Assembly: GCA_900322175.1 (NCBI GenBank)
Contig: ONYZ01000032.1
Span: forward strand, 1 to 48,363
Source: an uncultured Prevotella sp.
Lineage (GTDB): Bacteria > Bacteroidota > Bacteroidia > Bacteroidales > Bacteroidaceae
Length of the DNA: 48,363 nt
Direction of reading: 5' to 3'
The notes under the pieces were generated by a model, which did not search any database, was not told the origin of the DNA, and saw only the letters and a program-made list of their open reading frames with translations. Of the stretch, positions 33,615 through 42,535 are shown in pieces; the first letter of the stretch is position 1, and each line of letters starts with the position of its first letter. The translations under genes and the position numbers were made by a program.

Positions 33615-35993
33615 TTATTTTATTGAATAAAGATAGGCCAGGAGGGCCATCTTGCCACGCATGGTTTCGCGTGGGGTGAACTCGCCGTTTACCCAGAAGT
33701 AACGCTGGTTGAAGTACGACTCCTGACGGGGCCAGCCACCATTGTTCCAGTCGGGATAGCAGTATTTCAATATCTCGCGGGCATCGCCGCCATTGTGACC
33801 GGGCGACCATGTCTCGGTGCCGTTGAATGGGGTCTGACCAGGGTGTGTGCCTGGGTCGCCATCGTTGCGACCGGTAGAGTATACATCGGTGATATGGCGC
33901 TCGCCCAGACCTGTCATCTCAACAATGTTGCCTGGATTGCGGCCTAATGCCCAGCTAGCCTCAGTGTACATGATGTTTTCGAGTTGCTTGCGGGTGGCTT
34001 TGTCGGCGATGTAGTGGGCAAGCATTACTAGTTGCAGATTTTGTGAAGTCTGCCAACGGCTGTCATTAGCTGCACGACGGCTTGGGCGATTGGCTACATG
34101 ACCATAGTTGTAATCCTTGGCCTGAGCCTTCACGCATACCTTGAGGTTCTGGTAGAACTCGCTATAGTGGCGTGGCTGTGGACATGTAAGATAGGCTGCG
34201 GCTGCCCAGTACTGGCAGAATGGAACCACATTCTTACCATCCTCGTGCATCACACCTACACCGAAGAAACCATGACGGCCCTTGCTGAACAGCAGCGACT
34301 TGCTGTCCTTAATCATACTCTCGTCGACCATCAGTCGCTCCCACTGCTCATCGCCTGTAAGATTGTAAAGGAATGCGGCTGCCATCTGGCGGAAGTCGCG
34401 ACCACGCATCTGCATAGAACCTACATCCTGCAGGTCGTCGAGTTGCAGATTGTCCTGACGTGAAGCAAAGCGGAAGGCCTTGATAGCTTCGTCGGTATAG
34501 TACTGGCGGAGCGAGTCGTGAAGTGAGGATTTAGAATTTAGAGATGAGAGACGGAATGCCTCGGCCATGATGGCACAGTTAGCTGCATTAGCCCAGGCTG
34601 CCATAGTGGTACAACCAGCCTGGAACATCACACTCCAGTCGGCGCATGGATTGGTTACACCCTGAGAGTAAGCCTCGCCATCGCGGATAGAGAGGAAGAA
34701 ATCTACCTCGTTGCGTGCTTCGTCGAGCAGGTCAGGGATGCCGTTCCCACTCTCGCGGATGCCCAACTGGTCGTCATTAAGCTTGCCACCAGAAAGGATG
34801 TATGGCAACAGCATGTCGTAGATGTTGCTGACGTGAGCCAGATGGCGGTCCCAGTCGAATGCATCAGAGTGACCACCCTTGACATCTATGTTGACAGGAT
34901 TGCCGGGCAGACGGTGCTGCCAGAAGATAGACTGCTTGAGCTGTTTGAAGTGGGGCTCGTCCCATACATCGGTGTGCAGTTCGCGCCAACCTGGGCTCCA
35001 TGGGTGGAAGTCGGTCTTGTAAACGGTGAATCCCTTGGGATCGGTCTCGGGGATGAACTGTGGCTGACGTGGTATGGGGGTAACATGGGCTGGGTCGATG
35101 GGCTCGCCAAGGCGCATGTAGTAATAACCGCGAACAGAGTAGCGATAAGGCTCGTAGTAGATGTCGTTTCTGATCTCGAAGTCCATGCTACAGCCCACAT
35201 CCTCTACAACCAGTCGGTAGCAACCAGGCTTGTTGCCGCTGAAGTCAATATTCCAGACATCAGTGCCGATGAGGCTCTTGCCACCAGCCTCGTTGACCGA
35301 TGCTGTAGCTGGTTGCCAGAACTTTACTGTTCCCACCTTCTGTTTCTTCTTGGTGTTGACGTTGTAGAGCCATACGCCCTTGCCTTCGAGTGACTTATAG
35401 TCGCGCTGTCCGCCGTCGCCCAACCACTGATACAGGTCGGCTGCATGCTTGGCTTCGAGTGGCGAATAGCCGATAATGTTGACGTGAACGGCCTCCGACA
35501 TATTATTCCAGATGTCGAAGCGGATAGCAGCGTCGGAAGTATCTGTGCCGATGCCAGCTGGAATAGCAACCTTATAGGTACATCCCTGTTTCATCGACTT
35601 TGGCAGTTGCAAGAACAGCCAGTGGTCGAGTTCGGCAGTCAGTGTGTTGTCGAAATTCATTGGCTTTGACTTGCGCCAAACGGCCAGTGGCTGAGCCTTG
35701 CCCAATGCTTTGTCGTCGGCCGATGTGATAGTCCACAGTCCAGCCTTCTGGGCAACTTCGGCCTTGAGTTTCTCGCCGAATACCACCAGTGTGTCGTCGC
35801 CCTCAGCAAACGAGTGGCCCAGATAGGCACTCTGACCAGTACCTTTGTCACGATAGTGCACCTCGCCATCGCGGAAATGCAGCATCAGATAATCCTTGTC
35901 AATCACTTTGATGCCGATGAGTTTAGTCGCACTCATCGGTGTTGCTGTCATCAGTAGCATGCCTGATAGCAGTGTTGAGAATAGTTTTTTCAT
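33615..35993 (-). CDS. GH9 glycoside hydrolase with N-terminal Ig-like domain
   Basis: A signal peptide (ending PMSA) leads to a CelD_N-type Ig-like region (about residues 160-290, including VNIIGYSPLEAKHAADLY) and an (alpha/alpha)6 GH9 domain. The catalytic DxxD is present as GGHSDAFDWD (Asp377 and Asp380) in place of the usual DAGD. SWALGRNPGNIVEMTGLG and NGTETWSPGHNGGD are further family-type blocks. The C-terminal acid Glu is not in the standard NE context, so its identity is uncertain. Most members are endo- or exo-beta-glucanases. Residues near SSLNSKSSLH are encoded by a dispersed AT repeat. It begins 2 nt after the threonine aldolase gene. Confidence 0.85.
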   Translation of the reverse strand: MKKLFSTLLSGMLLMTATPMSATKLIGIKVIDKDYLMLHFRDGEVHYRDKGTGQSAYLGHSFAEGDDTLVVFGEKLKAEVAQKAGLWTITSADDKALGKAQPLAVWRKSKPMNFDNTLTAELDHWLFLQLPKSMKQGCTYKVAIPAGIGTDTSDAAIRFDIWNNMSEAVHVNIIGYSPLEAKHAADLYQWLGDGGQRDYKSLEGKGVWLYNVNTKKKQKVGTVKFWQPATASVNEAGGKSLIGTDVWNIDFSGNKPGCYRLVVEDVGCSMDFEIRNDIYYEPYRYSVRGYYYMRLGEPIDPAHVTPIPRQPQFIPETDPKGFTVYKTDFHPWSPGWRELHTDVWDEPHFKQLKQSIFWQHRLPGNPVNIDVKGGHSDAFDWDRHLAHVSNIYDMLLPYILSGGKLNDDQLGIRESGNGIPDLLDEARNEVDFFLSIRDGEAYSQGVTNPCADWSVMFQAGCTTMAAWANAANCAIMAEAFRLSSLNSKSSLHDSLRQYYTDEAIKAFRFASRQDNLQLDDLQDVGSMQMRGRDFRQMAAAFLYNLTGDEQWERLMVDESMIKDSKSLLFSKGRHGFFGVGVMHEDGKNVVPFCQYWAAAAYLTCPQPRHYSEFYQNLKVCVKAQAKDYNYGHVANRPSRRAANDSRWQTSQNLQLVMLAHYIADKATRKQLENIMYTEASWALGRNPGNIVEMTGLGERHITDVYSTGRNDGDPGTHPGQTPFNGTETWSPGHNGGDAREILKYCYPDWNNGGWPRQESYFNQRYFWVNGEFTPRETMRGKMALLAYLYSIK
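34519..34551. repeat. Filler repeat inside the GH9 coding region
   Basis: The plus strand reads AGGATTTAGAATTTAGAGAT followed by GAGAGACGG, the same TTTAGAATTTAGAG type seen between genes, here in frame and encoding about LSSLNSKSSLHD. It probably lengthens a loop. Confidence 0.5.
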
Positions 35994-35995
35994 TT

Positions 35996-37072
35996 TTAGT
36001 CTAATATTTGTTCTAATTGGTCTAACTCTTCTTCAGTGGTGGCCCAGCTGGTTACAAATCGGCAGATGGTATGGTAGCGGTCTGTCTGACCGAAGTGGGT
36101 AAAGCCCACCTTCTGACTGAGGGCCTCAGCCTCTTCATTCTTCATAATCACAAACTGCTGGTTGGTGGGTGAGTCGACCAGAAACTCATAACCCTTCTTT
36201 ATGAATAGCTGCTTCATCCGCATGGCCATCTTGATGGCGTGTTCTGATAAATGATAGTAGAGTATCTGACTCCCCGCCCCTTCCAGAAGAGGGGTTTGGG
36301 ATGGGGTCTCAACCTCGCAAAACAGCGCATCAAACTGCAGTCCTATCAGTGCACCCTTGGCTATCACGGCGCCATGCTGTTTTTGGATAGAGAAGAAGTG
36401 CTTATGGGCATTCTGGTGGGTGAACACTACAGCCTCGCCGCACAGTGCACCAATCTTGGTTCCGCCGATGTAGAACACATCGCAGTGGCGGGCCAGGTAG
36501 GGCAGGGTGATGTCGTTGCCCTCGGCCATCAGTCCATAGCCCAGTCGGGCACCATCTATATAAAGAGGTATATCGTAGTGCTGACATACCTGATAGATTT
36601 CGTCGAGCTCCTTGGCGGTGTAGAGTGTGCCCAGTTCGGTGGGGAATGTGATGTAAACCAGTCCAGGGTGTACTGCGTGGTCCTTGTTGCCATCGTGCAT
36701 GTAGTCGTCAAGGTACTTGTCGAGTGTCTTGGCTTCCATCTTACCATTATTGTCGGCAATGGTAATGATTTTGTGTTCAGTAAACTCCACAGCGCCTGCC
36801 TCGTGTACGTTGATATGTCCACTACCCACGCAGATGACTCCCTCATACTGATACAGCATCGAGTCGATGGTGGTGGCGTTGGTCTGTGTGCCACCCGTCA
36901 GGAAGAATATCTGAGCATCGGGCAGTCCGCAAGCCACACGTATGCGCTCTTTAGCACGCTCGCTAAACTCGTCGAAACCGTATGGCGTGGGTTTCGCGTC
37001 GTTGTATTTTATGAGGTTCTCCAGTACCTTTGGATGGGCCCCATTGTTGTAATCACATTCGAATGAAATCAT
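35996..37072 (-). CDS. ltaE: Low-specificity L-threonine aldolase
   Basis: This PLP-dependent fold-type I enzyme cleaves L-threonine/allo-threonine to glycine and acetaldehyde in the cytoplasm. Key blocks are FECDYNNGAHPKVLENL, FFLTGGTQTNAT, the PLP-contact IDGARLGYGL and the Schiff-base Lys206 in IGGTKIGAL. The 358-aa length is normal. Residues about 254-268 (VETPSQTPLLEGAGS) come from a G-rich repeat inserted in frame. The GH9 gene follows after 2 nt, so a housekeeping amino-acid gene and a glycanase may share a transcript. Its own -7 box is at 37098-37105. Confidence 0.93.
   Translation of the reverse strand: MISFECDYNNGAHPKVLENLIKYNDAKPTPYGFDEFSERAKERIRVACGLPDAQIFFLTGGTQTNATTIDSMLYQYEGVICVGSGHINVHEAGAVEFTEHKIITIADNNGKMEAKTLDKYLDDYMHDGNKDHAVHPGLVYITFPTELGTLYTAKELDEIYQVCQHYDIPLYIDGARLGYGLMAEGNDITLPYLARHCDVFYIGGTKIGALCGEAVVFTHQNAHKHFFSIQKQHGAVIAKGALIGLQFDALFCEVETPSQTPLLEGAGSQILYYHLSEHAIKMAMRMKQLFIKKGYEFLVDSPTNQQFVIMKNEEAEALSQKVGFTHFGQTDRYHTICRFVTSWATTEEELDQLEQILD
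36269..36310. repeat. G-rich palindromic repeat inside the threonine aldolase gene
   Basis: On the minus strand it runs GAGACCCCATCCCAAACCCC, then TCTTCTGGAAGGGGCGGGGA. The CCCCTCTT-CTGG-AAGGGG part can form a hairpin. It starts like the murF element at 4479-4515 and is likewise in frame. Confidence 0.6.
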
Positions 37073-37097
37073 AATGTCTTTTAGTTCTTTTTGTGTG

Positions 37098-37105
37098 CAA
37101 AAATA
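37098..37105 (-). promoter_or_regulatory. -7 element of the ltaE-GH9 transcript
   Basis: The minus strand reads TATTTTTG, a TAnnTTTG match, 25 nt before the ltaE start. No -33 TTTG is seen at the expected spacing. Confidence 0.5.
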
Positions 37106-37124
37106 CGAAAAGTTTCGCTATTTA

Positions 37125-37156
37125 TTTGCAGACTTGGAATGAAATTTGTATTTTTG
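37125..37156 (+). promoter_or_regulatory. Promoter of the two-domain esterase
   Basis: TTTG (37125-37128), a 20-nt spacer and TATTTTTG (37149-37156) match both Bacteroidota elements, 58 nt before the ATG at 37215. Confidence 0.75.
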
Positions 37157-37214
37157 CACGCAAATTAATCAATATAGTATGTATGATAATAATAACAATT
37201 ATAAAAATTGAACT

Positions 37215-38660
37215 ATGAACAGAAAACTATTCATTACAGGGCTGATGATGCTGGCAATGACCATGCAGGCACAGACCGCAAAAAAGTTTACGCTGAACCT
37301 GACCGACGACGGAAAGGCTCAGATGGTGTGTTTCTTACCCCAGACATCTTCGGGTAGAGCTATCGTAGGTGTGCCAGGTGGTGGCTACTCTATGCTATCG
37401 AACACCCACGAGGGTACGTTGGCCTCAGAGTGGATGAACAAGCAGGGGATAGCTTATTTCGTGGTCAACTACCGTCTGCCTAATGGCGACCGTACTATCC
37501 CCATCAGTGATGTAGAGCAGGGATTCCGTATCGTTCGCGATTCGGCCAAGGTATGGAACATCAATCCTAACGATGTGGGTATCATGGGCTTCTCTGCCGG
37601 TGGACATCTGTCGTCGGTCATCTCTACGTTGTCACCATTCGAAGTGCGTCCAAACTTCTCAATACTTTTCTATCCGGTGATCTCTATGGACGAGCGCGTA
37701 TCGCACAAGTGGTCGTGCATCAATTTCCTGGGCAAAGAGGGGTATAAGGATTCAAAACTTGTGAGACAGTACTCTACACAGAATGCAGTTCGCAGTCACC
37801 TGACACCTCCTGCCTGCATCATCAGTGCCAATGATGATCGCCTGGTGCCGGTAGTTACCAATGGTGTGCAGTATTACTCGGCTATGCGTAATGCTGGCAA
37901 CGAGTGCAGCCTGTTTATCTACCCCTCGGGTGATCATGGTTTCGGATTTGGCGCTTGGTTCAAGTATCGCGACCAGATGTTGCAAGACCTTGGCAGCTGG
38001 CTCAAGTCTATCCCTGCTCCTAAGCAGGACGCTATCCGTGTGGCTTGTATCGGAAATAGTATTACCGATGGCTTTGGAATAGATATGCGCACCAAGTTTG
38101 GCTATCCTGCACAGTTGCAGGGGATGCTGGGCGATGGCTATTGGGTTAAGAATTTCGGTGTCTCTGCGCGTACTATGCTTAATAAGGGCGACTTCCCATA
38201 TATGAACGAGATGGCCTGGCGCGACGCGCTGGCATTTAAGCCCGATGTAGTAGTAATCAAACTTGGTACCAACGACTCGAAGCCTGAGAACTGGCAGTAT
38301 GGCGCTGAGTTCAAGCAGGACCTTCAGCAGATGATTCTCACCCTGCGTCCCGACCTGGCACAACCCGCCAAGAAGAAGGGCAAGAAGGCCAAGGCAGTAG
38401 TCCAGCCCGCTGGTCCAAGGATCCTGCTTTGCACTCCAATCCCTGCCTTCAAGTCAACTTGGAATATCAATGATAAGGTAATCACCGACGAGATTATCCC
38501 TATCCAGCAGGAAGTTGCCCGTCAGTATGGTCTGCAGATAATCGACCTGCACACACTGATGCAGAACGATGGCGATAAGGTGGTAGCCGATGGTATCCAT
38601 CCCGACGGCAAAGGTGCCAAGAAGATGGCCGAAATAATAGCAAAGGCGATAAAGGAATAA
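37215..38660 (+). CDS. Two-domain esterase: alpha/beta hydrolase plus SGNH hydrolase
   Basis: A signal peptide (ending MTMQAQ) is followed by an alpha/beta hydrolase domain (about 22-267) with nucleophile Ser127 in GFSAGGH, and candidates Asp208 and His241 (SGDHGFG). A second SGNH/GDSL domain (about 273-481) has Ser282 in GNSITDG, GTND at 351-354 and the Asp459/His462 pair in DGIHPDG. Both domains look catalytically complete. Such pairs remove acetyl or other acyl groups from plant polysaccharides, and two acetyl esterases fit acetylated mannan next to the GH26/GH5 genes. A Lys-rich insert (AKKKGKKAKA, about 385-394) interrupts the SGNH domain. It has its own promoter and terminator. Confidence 0.88.
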   Translation: MNRKLFITGLMMLAMTMQAQTAKKFTLNLTDDGKAQMVCFLPQTSSGRAIVGVPGGGYSMLSNTHEGTLASEWMNKQGIAYFVVNYRLPNGDRTIPISDVEQGFRIVRDSAKVWNINPNDVGIMGFSAGGHLSSVISTLSPFEVRPNFSILFYPVISMDERVSHKWSCINFLGKEGYKDSKLVRQYSTQNAVRSHLTPPACIISANDDRLVPVVTNGVQYYSAMRNAGNECSLFIYPSGDHGFGFGAWFKYRDQMLQDLGSWLKSIPAPKQDAIRVACIGNSITDGFGIDMRTKFGYPAQLQGMLGDGYWVKNFGVSARTMLNKGDFPYMNEMAWRDALAFKPDVVVIKLGTNDSKPENWQYGAEFKQDLQQMILTLRPDLAQPAKKKGKKAKAVVQPAGPRILLCTPIPAFKSTWNINDKVITDEIIPIQQEVARQYGLQIIDLHTLMQNDGDKVVADGIHPDGKGAKKMAEIIAKAIKE

Positions 38661-38676
38661 AGAAAAATTACATAAG

Positions 38677-38715
38677 AAAATGCCTCGCATCGATGTCGAT
38701 GCGGGGCATTTTTCT
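38677..38715. terminator. Strong bidirectional terminator
   Basis: AATGCCTCGCATCGA (38679-38693) pairs along its length with TCGATGCGGGGCATT (38696-38710), with one T-G pair. A-rich and T-rich flanks lie on either side, so it can stop both the esterase transcript and the minus-strand module. Confidence 0.8.
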
Positions 38716-38734
38716 ATTCAGAATCACCATACCT

Positions 38735-40918
38735 CTAGCATTTCTGCCAGAGGTTGGTGTCAATCTTTACGATTTTCTCTTCCTTCACCCAACGGCAGAT
38801 AATGGTCTTCACTACTGCCGATTCGCCGTTTGCCAGACGGAGATTTACCAGATCTTCCTTGGAGAATTCTTTTGGCAGAGCATCCAGATAGCGGATGTTA
38901 CCCTTAGAGGCCTGAGCACTGATTGCTCCATCACGCAGCGCATCAATCTTGTTGCCATAAATCAGCAACTGATAATGAAAACAGCGCTCAGCATACCAGA
39001 CGGCAAACTTGATGGCTCGCTCAGTTTCCTGTCGACCTTCTAGCAGATAAGCGATGATGCCGGCACGGAAACCATTGAGCGCAGCTCGACGACGAAGCAC
39101 ATCGACAGAATATCGAAGTGTCTGCAGATACTCCTGACGCTTGCCTTCATCCCACTCTTCGATGGCCTGATTGATAAGAGGCAGATTCACCTCGCCCTCC
39201 TCGTCCATCAAGCAGAGGCACTGGCGCTTCACTTTTTCTTCCTCTTCCTTGGTCCAGGCCTTAAACTTTGGCATCTTTGCACCTACCATATCAGGCAAAA
39301 GCACAGGTGTTACTCGGCTCACCAGACCACTCTCGGCATCGGCAAAGAATGCTCGACACTTGTTGGGTGTACCACACATCACCATATTATAATATAGGGT
39401 GACTTTACCTGAGAACGAATCCTTCGAAATGCGGTGCTGACCCCAAGGTTTGTTGTCGTAAGCCAGTCGGAACAGGTCGTTCTTTTCTGTCCATGCACCT
39501 CCCTTGTTGTTCTTCAGAACAGTCTCAATCTCAGGGGCATAGGTAAACAGATGCTTTCCCTTGGCATACAGAGCTCGCTCCAGAAATGCCGACACACCGA
39601 TATTGGGTTCGATGATACGGATCTGGCTACAGGGATTCTCTACCTCCTCGCCGTTTTTCTTGGCCAGCGAGTACTCGATTTCCTTCTGCCACTCCACCTC
39701 GTCCTGCTTGATGATGGGATCCATCAGCAACTCGTACTCAGCATCAACAAACGACTTACCTGTGGCCTGAGGTGCCTCGATATCCACGATAAAACTGGGC
39801 GAATTCAGCTTGCCATCGCGATACTTGGCTCTAACACTTGTGGCCAACGTGCCCAGCATAGGCATAGCAGCCATAAGTGTAGCCTCACGAAATTCCTCAG
39901 GAGCATGGTCTGACAGATCCTGAAGAATGCCAGGCAACTCCTTGTCTACAGGGGCCACAAAGGCATCGTCGTCACCATCCTGTTCAGCTTCAACTGTAGC
40001 TCCCAGAGTCGACAGCACATCCTTCATAATCGAAGGAACATCAGAAGGACGGGTGCTACCAACAGCACTCTTGATGGTAGAGATGGTCTCGTGGTCCGAC
40101 AGTCCCCAATGAGGCAGGATCGAGAAGAGTTTCTGCTCATTGAAGTCGCAGATGAAACGCATATAGCGACTCATAGTGTAGAGCGCCATATTACGTTCAC
40201 CCTCGGCAGGAGCATCACCATATCCCAACTTCAGGAGCAGAGCAGCTACGATGTTCTCATAAGGAATGCCCTTGTAATTAAGAGGTGTGGCAGATGGGTC
40301 AGCAGCTACAGGTTCACTCTTGACAACAGGCTGATTATCAACCTCATACAGTTTCTTCTGTTCCTCGGTAAGAGGCTCAAAAATTGCAGGATCGAGCAAC
40401 TTTACATACTGCTCACTTACCATAAAACAGCATCGAGCCAGGTCGGTAACGTGAGAATCGTAACTTACCCCAAGTCGAGCAGCCAGTTTCTGGATGTCCT
40501 CCTCGATGGTAGCTCCAGGAGTACGCCAGGCCCAGATGTGAGTACCGCCGCCGGCACTTTCGGCAAAGTACACGATACGGCATTCTTCGATGAGATTCTC
40601 TTCCCAAACCTTAGCCCAGAGGTCCTCAGTCAGTCCCTTTTCGTCGATATCGAGGAAGAACAGTCCTGAAGGCACAGCATCTTCGGCCTTACGGGCACCG
40701 TTGGTGAAACACTCTGCAAGAGGCAGCCATACAGGCAGTTCCTTCTTGCGACTCAGATTTTTGTTCTGCTTCACGTCTGCGAGGATTTCCTCTACGTGAT
40801 TCTCCGCCAGCAGTTGACGGTAAGCAGCCATGCTCGCCTTGCGAGGCTTGCCGCTAAATGATTCTGACATGCTAATCATAACGGCGGCAAAGGTCGCAAG
40901 GGGTTTTGCACCTTCCAA
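38735..40918 (-). CDS. Primase/helicase-like protein (BT4734-like N-terminal plus DUF3987-like)
   Basis: The N-terminal part (about 20-170) has SGLFFLDIDEKGL with Asp90/Asp92 and FAESAGGGTHIWAWR, which resembles the BT4734-like/VirE_N domain of Bacteroidota mobile elements and the metal site of archaeo-eukaryotic primases. A DUF3987-type ATPase follows, with EAPQATGKSF (Lys388) as a P-loop-like motif and MCGTPNKCRAFF downstream. It probably primes or unwinds DNA during replication of a mobile element. In-frame ATGs at 40879 and 40870 are alternative starts. It lies 11 nt after the 487-aa gene, with the HU-like gene further upstream. No relaxase or integrase is seen beside it. Confidence 0.75.
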   Translation of the reverse strand: MEGAKPLATFAAVMISMSESFSGKPRKASMAAYRQLLAENHVEEILADVKQNKNLSRKKELPVWLPLAECFTNGARKAEDAVPSGLFFLDIDEKGLTEDLWAKVWEENLIEECRIVYFAESAGGGTHIWAWRTPGATIEEDIQKLAARLGVSYDSHVTDLARCCFMVSEQYVKLLDPAIFEPLTEEQKKLYEVDNQPVVKSEPVAADPSATPLNYKGIPYENIVAALLLKLGYGDAPAEGERNMALYTMSRYMRFICDFNEQKLFSILPHWGLSDHETISTIKSAVGSTRPSDVPSIMKDVLSTLGATVEAEQDGDDDAFVAPVDKELPGILQDLSDHAPEEFREATLMAAMPMLGTLATSVRAKYRDGKLNSPSFIVDIEAPQATGKSFVDAEYELLMDPIIKQDEVEWQKEIEYSLAKKNGEEVENPCSQIRIIEPNIGVSAFLERALYAKGKHLFTYAPEIETVLKNNKGGAWTEKNDLFRLAYDNKPWGQHRISKDSFSGKVTLYYNMVMCGTPNKCRAFFADAESGLVSRVTPVLLPDMVGAKMPKFKAWTKEEEEKVKRQCLCLMDEEGEVNLPLINQAIEEWDEGKRQEYLQTLRYSVDVLRRRAALNGFRAGIIAYLLEGRQETERAIKFAVWYAERCFHYQLLIYGNKIDALRDGAISAQASKGNIRYLDALPKEFSKEDLVNLRLANGESAVVKTIICRWVKEEKIVKIDTNLWQKC

Positions 40919-40929
40919 ATGGGATAATT

Positions 40930-42393
40930 CTAGCTAATAGTGCAATTATTCTGAGAGTGAGCTAACTGACTGTATTTCTGATAGATAGCTCTAAAAGTAT
41001 TTTTCAAATCGTCGTCATCATCACTCATTCCTTCCTGGATATTCTTCCTGAAAGTGTCAACATATTGCATCTCTGTCAGCTTCAGAGCCAAATCACGGTC
41101 GGAATGGGCACCAAACACTGCACTTTTTTTCATTTCTCCCACCAAATGGCAGAAAAAGCGTGCAGTATAGAGATTATTGTGCGGACTCTTACGAGTTACC
41201 TTCAGGTGGGCAAAGATATTTTCGTCCTCAATCAGCTCCTTCCACATATTTATATAATGGGGCAACCACCTATCGTCCAGCAGATTTGTGAGTTTATTGG
41301 CAGCATTCATTACAGCTTCGCCCACCCTCTGCACATCGTTGTTCACCAACTGCTCATTGCCAAACTTGGTGGTTGGATCCAGTTCGCGGGCTACCTCGCA
41401 AAGCGATGCAAGGTGGAAGATGAAATAGCGAATTTGCTCGTCGCTAAGATGCGCCTCCAGAAAATCCTCATCGAATGCCTCGCTATCGGTAGTCCATTTG
41501 GCAAACAGGCCACAAGGCATCTGTCCCAGTATCTGTCGCTCTTTGCTACGTTCGGCAGTCATCACATCCTGCCACGAACTGCTGTCGTTAACCACCCGCA
41601 GGGTATCGCGGCGCTCTTTCCAATAGTGTTCCCAACCATCACTCTTGCGCGCGCGTGTGAGTACCTTATTAAACAGAGAAGCCATCACCTTGCTGTTATT
41701 GCGATTCTTCTGAAAAAGGTTTACTGCAACTTCTGGAATCATCATCAGCACTATCAGTAGTATCACCATACCCTGCAGGCCCTCGCTCATCGTACTGGCT
41801 ATACAGTCCATAGCACTACGGATGGACTTAAGATAGTTATCTGTTTCTTCTTTATCAGAATCACCACTCTCAGCATTTGCACTCTGCATTATAGGAGTCA
41901 GCATCATCAGGTCGTTAGGATCCATATACTGTGCACAAAGCGATAGTAGACGTCCTATGGGCGAGGCCTGTTTCTTTATGGCCTCCTGCTTCTCGGCAGG
42001 CAAAGCCATTTGCTGGGCCATCATCTGTTCGAGCAGATCGAAAAACGACGTCCGTTCAGGCAAGCTTTCGTCACTCAGCAACCTGCCAGCAAGCGTCATT
42101 ACCGATTGGCGCATCCTGGGATTGCTCACCGTCTGACTAATACGTTCGATATATTCCGAAAACAGAAACGTACACGGCATCCTATTCAACTCAAGCAATG
42201 CCGTTATCACACTCTGCAAACGCACCATGGCAGCATATAGTTCAGCCTCTACAAATGTATCCATACCTTCGGCCAACTCCTGTACCAACCCCTCAAGTCG
42301 ATCGGCAGCCACCTGCCAGTGACGACACACCTGAGCAGTAAGTTGCTCTGTGCGTTCATCGTCAACTATCTTTCTTATTTCTTCTGCAGTCAT
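40930..42393 (-). CDS. Unrecognised 487-aa protein with one membrane segment
   Basis: I do not recognise this family. It is almost all helical, with long amphipathic stretches, and a single hydrophobic helix at about residues 205-227 (GLQGMVILLIVLMMIPEVAV) that splits it into two halves. The C-terminal half has many conserved-looking Trp/Asp/Glu residues (SSSWQDVMTAERSKERQILG) and ends in an acidic run (SDDDDDL). There are no P-loop, DNA-binding or nuclease motifs. It sits between the HU-like gene and the primase-like gene, and a 32-bp palindrome lies 20 nt upstream of its start. A link between the replication module and the membrane is one possibility. Confidence 0.65.
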   Translation of the reverse strand: MTAEEIRKIVDDERTEQLTAQVCRHWQVAADRLEGLVQELAEGMDTFVEAELYAAMVRLQSVITALLELNRMPCTFLFSEYIERISQTVSNPRMRQSVMTLAGRLLSDESLPERTSFFDLLEQMMAQQMALPAEKQEAIKKQASPIGRLLSLCAQYMDPNDLMMLTPIMQSANAESGDSDKEETDNYLKSIRSAMDCIASTMSEGLQGMVILLIVLMMIPEVAVNLFQKNRNNSKVMASLFNKVLTRARKSDGWEHYWKERRDTLRVVNDSSSWQDVMTAERSKERQILGQMPCGLFAKWTTDSEAFDEDFLEAHLSDEQIRYFIFHLASLCEVARELDPTTKFGNEQLVNNDVQRVGEAVMNAANKLTNLLDDRWLPHYINMWKELIEDENIFAHLKVTRKSPHNNLYTARFFCHLVGEMKKSAVFGAHSDRDLALKLTEMQYVDTFRKNIQEGMSDDDDDLKNTFRAIYQKYSQLAHSQNNCTIS

Positions 42394-42413
42394 ATTCTTT
42401 TTTTCTTGCCGTT

Positions 42414-42445
42414 GGTTACATGGTTACAGCTGTAACCATGTAACC
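42414..42445. repeat. 32-bp perfect palindrome built from GGTTAC half-sites
   Basis: Two direct GGTTACAT units (the second ending GGTTACAG) are followed by their exact inverted copies, CTGTAACC and ATGTAACC, giving four GGTTAC half-sites at 8-bp spacing. It sits 20 nt upstream of the 487-aa gene and could be an operator, a replication-protein site or a hairpin. Confidence 0.9.
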
Positions 42446-42535
42446 TCTACGTTGTTATTATTGTTTCAATCCTATTATAACTTATTGATTTACAATATAT
42501 TATACACTATGTTATCATACTTCCATCCCTTCTGC

